A stretch of DNA of 64,000 bases from a bacterium (GTDB taxonomy: Bacteria; Armatimonadota; Abditibacteriia; Abditibacteriales; Abditibacteriaceae): contig SDZD01000030.1 in the NCBI GenBank assembly GCA_004172935.1, positions 1 through 64,000 on the forward strand, written 5' to 3'. Position numbers and translations under genes: made by a program. The notes below the pieces were generated by a model. It saw nothing but the letters and a program-made list of their open reading frames with translations. It did not search any database and was not told the DNA's origin. This document shows, one piece after another, positions 33,867-42,861 of this stretch (the first letter of the stretch is position 1; the number at the start of each line of letters is the position of its first letter).

Positions 33867-34997
33867 TTACTTCGCTGTCTGTACGCTTTTGGCGGCTTCA
33901 TAGAGTCCCTGCCCGAAGCGCTCTGGCCCCCACTGCGCAATGATTGCACGCGATGATTGGCCCCATTGTTCTCGCTTCGCATCGGGGTGAGCCATCTCTC
34001 CCATTTTGGCCGCCAATTGCTCCGTCTGGTTCGGATCGAAGCCGAAGCCGTTTTCGCCTTCGTGAAGCAGTTCGCTCGCGCTACCACAGGTGCGTGACAC
34101 TAAAATCGGTAGGCCGCACGCCATCGCTTCGTTCACGACTAAGCCCCATTGCTCGACAAGGCTGGAATGGATGAATACCCCGGCAAAGGCCATATAGCGA
34201 TTGATGTCGTCTTGCTGTAAAAATCCGGGAAAGTGAATGCCTTCCAGGCCCGTCGCGCGCGCTGCTTCGCGCAAATTGGCTTCTTCTTCTCCGCTGCCGC
34301 ACAGCACTAAATCCCACGGCTGTTGCGAAGGGGCGATGTTGGCGCGATAGAGAGCGTACGCTTCAATCACACGCTTTAAATTTTTACGTTCGATGAAGCG
34401 ATTAACCGTGAGAAAGTAAGGACGCTCGACAGGGGATTGGCTGGTGTGCCGCGCCTGTTGCGCTCGATTCCAGAAGCCTTCGTTATCGACGATGTCGTAG
34501 CCCGCAAAAATGCGATTGGCGGGAATACCCAGTGTGCATAGGTATTCTTTGTGGGGTCGTCCACCGACTAAGCCGGCATCGAAGCGGCGCACCAAACGAG
34601 ATTTTAGCGCCTCTTTTAGCCACTGGCGCGGTGCGTCGTCGTGCTTGCTTTCCGACATCAAAACCGCAATTTTTTTCTGACGCTTGCACCAATCCAACGC
34701 GGCGCGCATTTCGGGGCGGCTATAGCCGGAAATGGCGACGACATCGGGTTGGTGCTTATCCAATGATGCTTCTAGCAGATGGCACAACTGCTTGGGGGCG
34801 GCACTTTCCAGCGAACCGTCATAAAGCGTTTCCAGCTTAACATCCAGGTTCTCGCGCTCGGTGCGCCAGGGGTATAAGTCTTCCTGTGCCGCAATCTCTA
34901 ACCCCACGCACTCGCTGAAACCACCATGGTTCGTCGCGGCGCGTAAGCGCGTGAAGTGATACGGCCCATAGTTGGGAAACAAAATCGCAGATTTCAT
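33867..34997 (-). CDS. Glycosyltransferase family 4 protein
   Basis: A 376-residue GT-B enzyme. The ATG at 34997 is chosen: it sits 16 bases after the polymerase stop and starts MKSAILFPNYGPYHFTRLRA. The longer frame to 35105 would overlap the polymerase gene by about 90 bases. Key motifs are VSGYSRPEM-like text, FLTVNRFIERKNLKRVIEAY and SSLVEQWGLVVNEAMACGLP. Confidence 0.9.
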   Translation of the reverse strand: MKSAILFPNYGPYHFTRLRAATNHGGFSECVGLEIAAQEDLYPWRTERENLDVKLETLYDGSLESAAPKQLCHLLEASLDKHQPDVVAISGYSRPEMRAALDWCKRQKKIAVLMSESKHDDAPRQWLKEALKSRLVRRFDAGLVGGRPHKEYLCTLGIPANRIFAGYDIVDNEGFWNRAQQARHTSQSPVERPYFLTVNRFIERKNLKRVIEAYALYRANIAPSQQPWDLVLCGSGEEEANLREAARATGLEGIHFPGFLQQDDINRYMAFAGVFIHSSLVEQWGLVVNEAMACGLPILVSRTCGSASELLHEGENGFGFDPNQTEQLAAKMGEMAHPDAKREQWGQSSRAIIAQWGPERFGQGLYEAAKSVQTAK

Positions 34998-35013
34998 TGA
35001 GAATCGAACACTT

Positions 35014-36405
35014 TTAGTTGGCGTGAGGCATAGGGCGCGATGTTGGCTCTTGCCGCTCTGGGGGAGATTTCTGGGAGTCTTTTGCTGGTTCTGTTTGGCG
35101 TACAAGGTAGGACATCACGAAGAAGGGGAACGCGATTGTAGGTAGCCAGAAGTTCACTGACCACGACAAGGGGTGAATCATTTCCATCGCCCCCAGTCCT
35201 GCTGTGGCCACTGAGAAGGTCGCGCCGATGACGGTATGTACGTTGCGCTGCAAAAACTCCCACAAGGCGCGAAAGATAACGCCAACCAGATAACCACCTA
35301 TGACTAAGCCAAGCCAGCCGCCGATGTAATAGTATTTGCCGACCATACTCGGCGATGGGCCTGAAAGAAGTCCGGCGCCGTTAGTAATGGTACTGACCCC
35401 AGAAACACGGTGAAAGCGATCCCATGCTTCTCCCTCTGGGTAACTTTTCGTGGGCCAGAGGGCACGTGGGATGGGGCGGGTGAAAATCTCAAGCAGCATC
35501 TGTCCATAGTCGTAGTCGAGACGAGAAGGGACATAGTAGGCCACCGAAATAGCCATGCCGAAGTCGGTCCACAAATCTGGGTGAGGCTTAGTGTCATCGC
35601 CGCTAAAGAATGAAAAGCTGCGTTCGACTACTTCGTCCGGCGATTCTTCGACGTTAAAGCTCAGGTTGCGAAATTCGCCGCGATAGGTGGGGATGAATCC
35701 GAAGAAGAAGAAGGTCGCTGCGAATGTGGCGAACAGTGCTATCCAGGGGGGATTGCGGCGGCGGGCACCATAAATGGAACCCACCAAAATGATGAGCATT
35801 ACGATAGTGCCTTCGCGTGTGCCGCTATATATCTGCCAGAACAGGTTGACTACTCCAAGGGCCAAGACGCTGATTTTGAGCGGAAGTCGTTTTTCTTGCG
35901 CGAAGGCGTAGCAAAGCAGCACCATGATACCGAGCGTGGCTACGCGCGGCATGGTGTAGATGTAGCCCGATAGGCTGTAGTCGGTGAATCGGCGTGGTGA
36001 GGCGCTCCAACGTGCCCAGCCACCCGATGCCTGAATAACAAGGGCGTAGCCGATGAGGCCGATTCCCAGAAGGATTAAGCCGCACCAAAACACCTTCTTG
36101 AGATCGGGAGTTTTCAGGTTGGGGATGCGCGTTGACCACTGCGGCCCAGTCGCACTATGATAACCCACATGGACTGCAAGACCCAACACCAAAAACATCC
36201 CCAACGTCAAGTTGAGAACTTCTTCGCTGTAGAATGACACCCAATCGGCGCGCGCCAGTGCTGGTTGCACTGCACCTGCATAGATGAAGGTGAGCCAAAA
36301 CGAGTTGATGGGATTAAGAAAGTACCAGCCGCCCCGATCTTTCCACTCTTTGTAAAGCGAGAAAACCGGCACTACAACAATGAGTAGGAGTAAAAGTTCG
36401 GTCAC
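35014..36405 (-). CDS. Wzy-like polysaccharide polymerase
   Basis: A 463-residue protein with about ten to twelve membrane helices. It has a large loop (about 225-330) with an Arg-rich stretch, including FGFIPTYRGEFRNLSF and RPIPRALWP. These resemble the oligosaccharide repeat-unit polymerase (O-antigen polymerase) family found beside Wzc and Wza genes. It would join lipid-linked repeat units at the outer face of the inner membrane. Identification is by topology and context. Confidence 0.75.
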   Translation of the reverse strand: MTELLLLLIVVVPVFSLYKEWKDRGGWYFLNPINSFWLTFIYAGAVQPALARADWVSFYSEEVLNLTLGMFLVLGLAVHVGYHSATGPQWSTRIPNLKTPDLKKVFWCGLILLGIGLIGYALVIQASGGWARWSASPRRFTDYSLSGYIYTMPRVATLGIMVLLCYAFAQEKRLPLKISVLALGVVNLFWQIYSGTREGTIVMLIILVGSIYGARRRNPPWIALFATFAATFFFFGFIPTYRGEFRNLSFNVEESPDEVVERSFSFFSGDDTKPHPDLWTDFGMAISVAYYVPSRLDYDYGQMLLEIFTRPIPRALWPTKSYPEGEAWDRFHRVSGVSTITNGAGLLSGPSPSMVGKYYYIGGWLGLVIGGYLVGVIFRALWEFLQRNVHTVIGATFSVATAGLGAMEMIHPLSWSVNFWLPTIAFPFFVMSYLVRQTEPAKDSQKSPPERQEPTSRPMPHAN

Positions 36406-36428
36406 AGCATCCTCAAGAAGCGCGTTTT

Positions 36429-38786
36429 TTAGGCGCGCTTCTGTTTTGAACCATCGCTTTGAGTCGAAGCCACAACGGAATCAGAATCTCCCTGTGGCCG
36501 CGAAGCCGAATCGGAGGAAGGAGCGCTGATAGCAGGTTTGTTTTGATGCGCATCCGCGTGGATGCCATTGGTCTGGCCGTTGCGTGGCGAAGCATAGCCA
36601 CTGTAGCCGTAACCGCGATGCAGCCCCGGTACAGGAGCGACTTTCGTCAGGATGATACCAGGCAAGTAAGCGCCGGTTTGCATCAGCGATTGCGCTGTCT
36701 GGTGGACTTCGGGTTGTCCGACTTCGTTGCACGACACGACGAGAAGCGTTGCATCCGTCATGGTGGAAATCAGTGCGGCATCGGCAATGAGTAGGGCAGG
36801 CGGGGTGTCGATAACCACTAAGTCGGCGAAGCCGCTCAGTGAATCTATGCACGCTTGCATACGAGGTGAGCCGAGTAGGCCCAGAGCGTTGTCGGTGAAG
36901 GTGCCACTCGTCAGCAGATACAAGTTGGGAACGCTGGTCGTTTGCAAGGCCTCGCGTAGCGGGAGCGTTCCTGTGATGACATCGGAAAGACCACGTTCAT
37001 TGGAGACTTGGAAGAACGAGTGGATAGATGGCTGGCGCATATCGCAGTCGACCAATACAACTCGCTGGCCCGACAGGGCGGCGGCAGTTGCAAGGTTGAC
37101 ACTGCTCATGCTTTTGCCTTCTCCTGGCAAGCTACTTGTGACCGCTACAGTACGAAGTGGCGCTGTACGCGAAAGAAGGCGAAGTTGCGTTTTCAGCATC
37201 TCGAAGCTTTCGCGCAGAGCATGACTTGAGCCGCCCTGAGTCAGAATGAGTTGATTCTCGCGATGTTTGATGTAAGGAACATCAATCATCACTGGCAGTT
37301 GAGCCGCATTTTCAGCGTCTTCCGAGGAGTGAACCTTCTCGTCCAAGCGCTCAAGCAGAAGTGCCAGACCATAAGCCAATGCTGCTCCTAACACAGCTGC
37401 CATCATCAGTGCGCGAGTGCGCGAAGTGCCTGTAGGGGCGTTGGGTGGCTGGGCTGGCGAAACCGTGCGAGCGTTGGCCAGTCGGGCTTCCTCGTTGATA
37501 CGCAGGGCCTGATATTTCTGATCCAACTGACGATAGTTTTCTGCCAACGATGCGACTTCGCTGCTGAGTTGTCCAAAGCGTGAGGTCTTGCCGGGGAGAA
37601 GAGCCAGTTCGTTGTTGGCACGTGCCAGAGAACCCTCTAAGGTGCGGGCACGGGCATCAAGTGCGCGTACCTGAGCCTGTGCGTTAGCCAACTGTTCCTC
37701 TACTGCTGCGCGTGCCGGGTTAGGAGATTTTTGGTTGCCCGTGATTTCGCTTCTGGGTTCAGCCGCCAAACTTGCCTGGATACGAGCGATTTGGGAATCA
37801 ATATCGCGAACCGTCTGGCTTGTGGGGCGGTATTTGGCCAGTGCCGTTGCGCGTTCGATCTGCAACTTGGTCAAGCGGGCGTTAAGTGTGTTGAATGAAG
37901 AGCGTTGGCTTGTCGTTTCTGTAACGACTTCCTTTGGAATGCTTGATGCAGCTGCTTGCAGCACGGCTATCTGCGCTGCTGTTGAGGCGCGTTCGGTGCG
38001 GGCCTGACGCAAATCCGTTTTAATTTGGCTCAATTCGCCTGTGACTGCGGTTGCCTGGGCTGCCATGTCACTAATGCCGTTGCGCTCCTCAAAGTCTTTG
38101 AGGGTTGTGCGCGCTTTTTCCAAATTGATTTTTACGGTTTGCCGCTGATTTTTAACGTAGTTGGCGGCTGCAACGACTTCACCACGGTTGGCTTCTTGAC
38201 TCTTTTCGATGTAAGAACTGCAAATCGCGTTCGCCAGATTCGAACTTGCTTCCGCTGAATACGATTTTACCGATACCGCTAGCAAATCCGTGTTGCGAAC
38301 CGGGGTGATTTCCACTCCAGAAAATTCCCCCAGCACATTTTTATCTTCCGCACCTAATTTAGCCGTCGCCCCTTTCATAACCGCAGATGTCCGCAAAATT
38401 TCCATCTGAGTTTCGAGTTTGCGGGTCTGGTTGACACCTTCGACATCGGCACCAATGGACGATTCGCTGGGATTACGGTTTGTTCCTCCTCCCAGTGGCG
38501 TTGTATTAACCAGCATGGTGGCTGTTGCTTGGTACACGCGCCGAGTCGACCATGTCGTGATAACCGTGAAGCCCATCACCGCTATAAATGCGGTGATGGC
38601 AATTCTGCGGTGGCGATAGAGAATTTCCAGGTTGTGGCGCAGGCCAGACTTTTTGGCATGTGTGGCGGCACTTCCCGTAATTAGAGGTGGCGCGAATAAA
38701 GGAGGAGCTGAATCCACCGAGGCCAGCGCTCGTGTCTGGTTGCCCGGTGGAAGACTCTTGCCCTCAGAAAAGGAAGTTGGTGTCAT
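36429..38786 (-). CDS. Wzc-like polysaccharide co-polymerase with BY-kinase domain
   Basis: A 785-residue protein. A first membrane helix (about 61-80) and a second (about 458-476) flank a long coiled-coil periplasmic part (about 200-440). The cytoplasmic BY-kinase has Walker A SSLPGEGKS (551-559), Walker A-prime VVLVDCDMRQP (576-586) and LVVIDTPPALL later. The tail has only a few Tyr residues (RGYGYSGY), short of a full Tyr cluster. It controls chain length and polymerisation. Confidence 0.93.
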   Translation of the reverse strand: MTPTSFSEGKSLPPGNQTRALASVDSAPPLFAPPLITGSAATHAKKSGLRHNLEILYRHRRIAITAFIAVMGFTVITTWSTRRVYQATATMLVNTTPLGGGTNRNPSESSIGADVEGVNQTRKLETQMEILRTSAVMKGATAKLGAEDKNVLGEFSGVEITPVRNTDLLAVSVKSYSAEASSNLANAICSSYIEKSQEANRGEVVAAANYVKNQRQTVKINLEKARTTLKDFEERNGISDMAAQATAVTGELSQIKTDLRQARTERASTAAQIAVLQAAASSIPKEVVTETTSQRSSFNTLNARLTKLQIERATALAKYRPTSQTVRDIDSQIARIQASLAAEPRSEITGNQKSPNPARAAVEEQLANAQAQVRALDARARTLEGSLARANNELALLPGKTSRFGQLSSEVASLAENYRQLDQKYQALRINEEARLANARTVSPAQPPNAPTGTSRTRALMMAAVLGAALAYGLALLLERLDEKVHSSEDAENAAQLPVMIDVPYIKHRENQLILTQGGSSHALRESFEMLKTQLRLLSRTAPLRTVAVTSSLPGEGKSMSSVNLATAAALSGQRVVLVDCDMRQPSIHSFFQVSNERGLSDVITGTLPLREALQTTSVPNLYLLTSGTFTDNALGLLGSPRMQACIDSLSGFADLVVIDTPPALLIADAALISTMTDATLLVVSCNEVGQPEVHQTAQSLMQTGAYLPGIILTKVAPVPGLHRGYGYSGYASPRNGQTNGIHADAHQNKPAISAPSSDSASRPQGDSDSVVASTQSDGSKQKRA

Positions 38787-38806
38787 TAGATGGGAAAATG
38801 GAGCGT

Positions 38807-40813
38807 TTAGAACAACCGGAAGATGTTCAAGAGGCCTGCTGATTGAGTCAGGGTTCGGAAGAAGCCTTGGCTTTGACTACCCTGTGGAACATACAAAATA
38901 TCACCGGGTTGCAGTTGTGTGTTGAGGGCGTCAATCGCGCTCTTCGCCTCTTGCAAGTTCAAGATGTTTTGTGTTGTTTCGCCTTTCGGGTTTTGGTGGA
39001 AAATGGCCACTTGCCGAAGTTTGGCTCGGTCTTTGGGGCCACCTGCCTTAGTCAGTGCATCGCCTACAGTCAAACCTCCTGTTTCTGGAACCGGAACATA
39101 GCCGGGTTGGTTGACTGCCTCCATGACATAAACCTGCCTTTTGTTCTCAGGAATGACTATGTAGTCGCCCGATTTCAAAATGAATGGTGGTTCAGCGGCT
39201 CCTTCCTTAAGAGACGCCCGTATGTCTAGTTGCTGGCTTGTCGAGTCTTTGTGACGGACGGTTACTTTTGTTAGAGCGGCTTTGTCGGTAGGGCCACCTG
39301 CTCGGTTAATTGCCTCGACCAAACTGGTTCCTTCCTTGATCTCGAACGAGCCTGGGCTTTTTACTTCGCCAGTTACCAGAACCAACTGTGTTTTGAGCGC
39401 CTCGACAATGATGGAGTCGCCATCGTAGATGCGCGTATCCAGCACTTCGCGGCTGCTGGCGTTTTGTAGTGAGATTACAGTGGGGGCAGCTGTTGTTGTG
39501 GTGGCGACAGTTGTTGTTGCATCCACTGTTGGTGTACGGCGGGTAATACGTACTGATACATCTTCTGGAGGAGCGCTTAAGCCACCGGCCAGAGTTAGAA
39601 TATCGGACAAGACTGGAATACGGCCCTCTTCGATGTTATATGTGCCAGAGGTTTTTACGGCTCCATAGACAGCGACGCCGCTGCCTTCGGGCACGGTGAT
39701 GATGTCGCCGGGTTCGATGGTGACATTGCGCGTCTGGTCGCCACGGATTAATAGGCCAAACAAATCCAGGTTTATAATTGTGCCATCGCTACGCACCAGA
39801 TTGGCGCGTGTGAGGGCGGCCTTGGGGGTGACACCTCCGGCCAGAACAAGTGCCTGAGATACGCGCATCGTCGCTCCAGCATCAATATCGAAGTAGCCGG
39901 GACGGGCTACAGCCCCCAGCAACGCCACACGGTCATTCGATTCAGGGACGAGAATCAAGTCGCCGGTTTGCAGCTTAACGGTGCGGGCGGTGTCCTTACC
40001 GGGAGTGAGATCGACCGGGACGACTGTGCCGTCTGTGTGTGTGATGGTGACTTTACGTGCTGCCGCGCGTGGTCCCAGACCGCCAGCCAGAGCAATGGCA
40101 TCGTCCAATGATGAGCCAATGGGAACATCATAAACGCCGACGATTTTCACCTGACCCGCAACGCGAATCGGGAAAGTTGTTTCGGCAATACGAATGGTGT
40201 CGCCCGCCTTCAAACGTATGTTGGCAGGTGTGCTTGGGTCGCGCAGAATTGCTTCGAGGTCAAGCGGGAGAACTGGTTCTTTGCCACGTCCTAAAGTGGC
40301 TCTGACCAATTCGGGGCGTGTTGAGAGTCCGCCAGCTGCCGCCAGTACCTCGCTGATACGCCAACCGTTGGTCAAATCATAAAGTCCTGGCTTGAGTACT
40401 GCTCCCGATACCACGACACGTGAGATCGGAACCGGACGGGCTTCCAGCAATGTCACAGTGACATCGGGATGCAGCAGTTCCTTATCCAGAACAGAGGTGA
40501 TTTCTCTGGTGACCTGGCCAATGGTTTTTCCTGTGACCGTGATCGCTCCGACCATTGGTAAGCGGATTTTCCCAGAGGAATCCACTTTGATACGTGGAGT
40601 GCTAAGCGTAGGTTCGCCTAATACCGTGACTTGTAAGACATCATTGGCCTCCAAGCGATAATCCTGTGTAGTTTTTGGTGCAGTTTTGGAGGGGGCCGTT
40701 TTTGCCGTTGCCGCACCGGCTTTGGCCGGGCTTTGCGCATGAGCGGGCATTGAATTAAGCGCAATAAGAGCGCAAAATCCCGGTAGAACGCTGAGAAAAT
40801 GAATACTTCGCAT
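38807..40813 (-). CDS. Wza-like polysaccharide export protein with six SLBB domains
   Basis: A 668-residue protein. The ATG at 40813 begins a proper signal peptide (MRSIHFLSVLPGFCALIALN, cleavage near AHA-QS). A polysaccharide export domain (DYRLEANDVLQVTVLGEP) is followed by six SLBB domains, recognised by repeated G-x-V...PG-x-Y/F and LxxAGG patterns. Wza has two or three SLBB domains, so the periplasmic part is unusually long. It is the first gene of the minus-strand locus. The in-frame upstream extension of 130 codons is not taken as coding. Confidence 0.92.
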   Translation of the reverse strand: MRSIHFLSVLPGFCALIALNSMPAHAQSPAKAGAATAKTAPSKTAPKTTQDYRLEANDVLQVTVLGEPTLSTPRIKVDSSGKIRLPMVGAITVTGKTIGQVTREITSVLDKELLHPDVTVTLLEARPVPISRVVVSGAVLKPGLYDLTNGWRISEVLAAAGGLSTRPELVRATLGRGKEPVLPLDLEAILRDPSTPANIRLKAGDTIRIAETTFPIRVAGQVKIVGVYDVPIGSSLDDAIALAGGLGPRAAARKVTITHTDGTVVPVDLTPGKDTARTVKLQTGDLILVPESNDRVALLGAVARPGYFDIDAGATMRVSQALVLAGGVTPKAALTRANLVRSDGTIINLDLFGLLIRGDQTRNVTIEPGDIITVPEGSGVAVYGAVKTSGTYNIEEGRIPVLSDILTLAGGLSAPPEDVSVRITRRTPTVDATTTVATTTTAAPTVISLQNASSREVLDTRIYDGDSIIVEALKTQLVLVTGEVKSPGSFEIKEGTSLVEAINRAGGPTDKAALTKVTVRHKDSTSQQLDIRASLKEGAAEPPFILKSGDYIVIPENKRQVYVMEAVNQPGYVPVPETGGLTVGDALTKAGGPKDRAKLRQVAIFHQNPKGETTQNILNLQEAKSAIDALNTQLQPGDILYVPQGSQSQGFFRTLTQSAGLLNIFRLF

Positions 40814-41315
40814 AAATACTACTTCAAAAGTATCAGGGATGCCCTGAAGACGACGAACAGATATTTGTCTTGTAACTACTTCTTGTTCAGCATGGTCTTT
40901 AAGGCAAACAGAAGTGTTGCTGTTACAGACTGCTAACACACCTAAATTATCCGTTTTTTTCCGTGCCAAGTCTGCCCCCCTAAACCCTCTTTGCTTTATC
41001 TTCACGCTCCAATGCACAGCACTACCAGACTTGACAGATGAAATGATTGCAGGGGTAACCTGATTTTTATGTGACGAATACATGGTAGCTATTAGTAATG
41101 AAGGCGAGTTCTTACGCCTGAAACGACGTTCTGGCCGCTGAATAGCCTGATGAATACTGGCACTGACAACTGAGTGCAATGGTATTTCCAAATTGTGGGG
41201 CATTCAAATTGCTGTAATGTGTAAAATCTCCGTTGGGTAATTAAGTAATTAATAATCCCTGGTAGTCCTATGTCATCGGGCAACTTTCAGAGGGATTTCA
41301 TAGAGGAAATACACC
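40814..41315. other. Promoter region of the polysaccharide locus
   Basis: About 500 bases lie between the divergent export gene and the small plus-strand frame. TCAGGG-ATG-CCCTGA (40833-40847) is a perfect short palindrome 20 bases upstream of the export gene. The minus strand stays open for 130 codons upstream of that gene without a signal peptide or Shine-Dalgarno signal. A CTATG/CATAG pairing (about 41268 with 41299-41303) could mask the Shine-Dalgarno of the small frame. No further element can be supported. Confidence 0.4.
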
Positions 41316-41537
41316 ATGACACTCACACCGCGCACACACACCATCTTTGCGCCTAAGTCTTCGAGACATAAAGATTTTCATGCACATACATATGCCCCGT
41401 CCTTGTCTCGTGCCGAAATGCTCCCTCGAACGCTGTTAGATTTGACTCGTGATAGCCTGCGTCTAGTTTGTTCATTCTGTAGAATTTCATCTTCTCAATC
41501 AACGAAGATGTGTTCTTTGCTCGACGAAAGGCGCTAA
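41316..41537 (+). CDS. Candidate small basic protein
   Basis: A 73-residue frame (MTLTPRTHTIFAPK...) with a good Shine-Dalgarno AGGA eight bases ahead of ATG. A hairpin (41558-41591) follows 20 bases after the stop. The protein is basic and Ser/His-rich with Cys52 and Cys55. I recognise no family. It sits in the divergent promoter region of the polysaccharide locus. It may be a short regulator, a leader peptide or a spurious frame. Confidence 0.35.
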   Translation: MTLTPRTHTIFAPKSSRHKDFHAHTYAPSLSRAEMLPRTLLDLTRDSLRLVCSFCRISSSQSTKMCSLLDERR

Positions 41538-41557
41538 CCATTGACATAATGAGCTTC

Positions 41558-41591
41558 AGGGGAGCCGAAAATTCATATCACTGGCTCCCCT
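41558..41591 (+). terminator. Hairpin after the small frame
   Basis: AGGGGAGCC (41558-41566) pairs with GGCTCCCCT (41583-41591). There is no U tract, so it is a weak terminator candidate. Confidence 0.4.
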
Positions 41592-41935
41592 AATACGATA
41601 CTCCCTTCGTTTGAGTCGCACGATTGCTATTTTCTCGTAACACCTGATTTGAAATAGCATCTTATGTTCGCGCGATTTTTTATCGCTCAACCTACAATTC
41701 TCCTTTGTAAACATCTACACATTCTGCGTTTCGATTTAATTTCTCGATAGTAACGGTTGGTCTCTTTGTGGCTTGAAGACACAGAAATTGGAGGGTATGT
41801 GCCGTTATTCACTTCATGTTGTGGACCCATAGTTATCTGTCGGATGAAGGAATTTATCTCAGAAGCGTAAGCAGCCATAGAGAAACCAAATTGTAGAATA
41901 AAGGATTGAACTCTTGCTGGTTCACGTCCGCTTCT
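41592..41935. other. Upstream region of the plus-strand GT2-GT4 pair
   Basis: This 344-base AT-rich stretch shows one small inverted repeat, GCGAT-TTTTT-ATCGC (41672-41686). No gene or strong promoter is convincing. A minus-strand 63-codon frame here has no supporting signal. Confidence 0.4.
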
Positions 41936-42856
41936 ATGACTTCTTCCGCGCTACAATACCGAGCGACAGTTATTATCCCGACCAAAAACCGCAAAGACAT
42001 TTTGCGCGAGACTGTAGCCTCTATATTGGCGCAAAGTATTCCGGTCGAGCTGTTGATAATGGACGACGGTTCGACTGATGGAACTTCGCAAATGTTGCAG
42101 GACGAATTTGGTTCTGAGCCACGTGTGCAAGTTCATCGCTCTCCCATTTCTCAAGGGCCAACCATCAGGCGTAACGAAGGGGCTGAAAAAGCACAGGGCG
42201 AAGTGATTTTCACCATTGATGATGATTGTACTTTGCCTTGTCCCGACACGTTCGCTCAAACCCTTGCCGCCTTCGATCATCCGCGTGTCGGGGCTGTCAC
42301 TATCCCATTCATCAACGTCTTAAAGGATAAGACGCTGATTTCGGCAGCCCCCGATTCTGCTTCCATTTACGCCACGTATGATTTTTATGGTGGTATGGTG
42401 GCGTTTAAGCGCGACGTGTTCTTACGCTTGGGAGGCTATCGTACCTACTACTTTATGCACGTCGAAGAACCCGACCTGAGTTTGCGTTTGTTGAGCAACG
42501 GGTTCATCGTGCGACTTGGAGTGGCCGAGCCAATTCATCACCATGAATCGCCTATTCGCGAATCCAAGCGACTGCATGAATTGGGGCCTCGCAATCATGT
42601 GTTATATGCCGCCTACAACGTCCCTTTTCCCGACGTTGTGCCGCACATGCTAATAACGAGCTGGCGGGCCTTCGCCCACACCCTGAAAATTCGCCACCCC
42701 TGGCTGGGCGTCAAAGGAATTGCGAGAGGGTGGGGCGCCTCGTTGCATGAACTACCACGCCGCCGCCCGGTTTCGCGCGTGTGCTACCGTTTAAGCCGCG
42801 AACTCAAGCGCCGTGGTGCTGTTGCCCTCCAAGAAATCGAAGGACGGCTCTCCTAG
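41936..42856 (+). CDS. Glycosyltransferase family 2 protein
   Basis: A 306-residue GT-A enzyme. The ATG at 41936 is preferred to the TTG at 41906, which is too close to its only purine tract. RATVIIPTKNRKDILRETVA, MDDGSTDGTSQML and IDDDCTLP (DxD type) lie in the N-terminal half, and YFMHVEEPDLSLRLL is the later acidic motif. It is followed after five bases by a GT4 gene, forming a two-gene unit divergent from the main locus. Confidence 0.9.
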   Translation: MTSSALQYRATVIIPTKNRKDILRETVASILAQSIPVELLIMDDGSTDGTSQMLQDEFGSEPRVQVHRSPISQGPTIRRNEGAEKAQGEVIFTIDDDCTLPCPDTFAQTLAAFDHPRVGAVTIPFINVLKDKTLISAAPDSASIYATYDFYGGMVAFKRDVFLRLGGYRTYYFMHVEEPDLSLRLLSNGFIVRLGVAEPIHHHESPIRESKRLHELGPRNHVLYAAYNVPFPDVVPHMLITSWRAFAHTLKIRHPWLGVKGIARGWGASLHELPRRRPVSRVCYRLSRELKRRGAVALQEIEGRLS

Positions 42857-42861
42857 TCGCT

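Noticed and set aside
40814-41203. 130-codon in-frame extension upstream of the polysaccharide exporter
   Set aside because: It would bury the proper signal peptide in the middle of the protein and has no ribosome-binding site; the start at 40813 is far more likely.
41092-41283. 63-codon minus-strand frame upstream of the polysaccharide locus
   Set aside because: There is no ribosome-binding site and no family pattern, and the frame is short enough to arise by chance.
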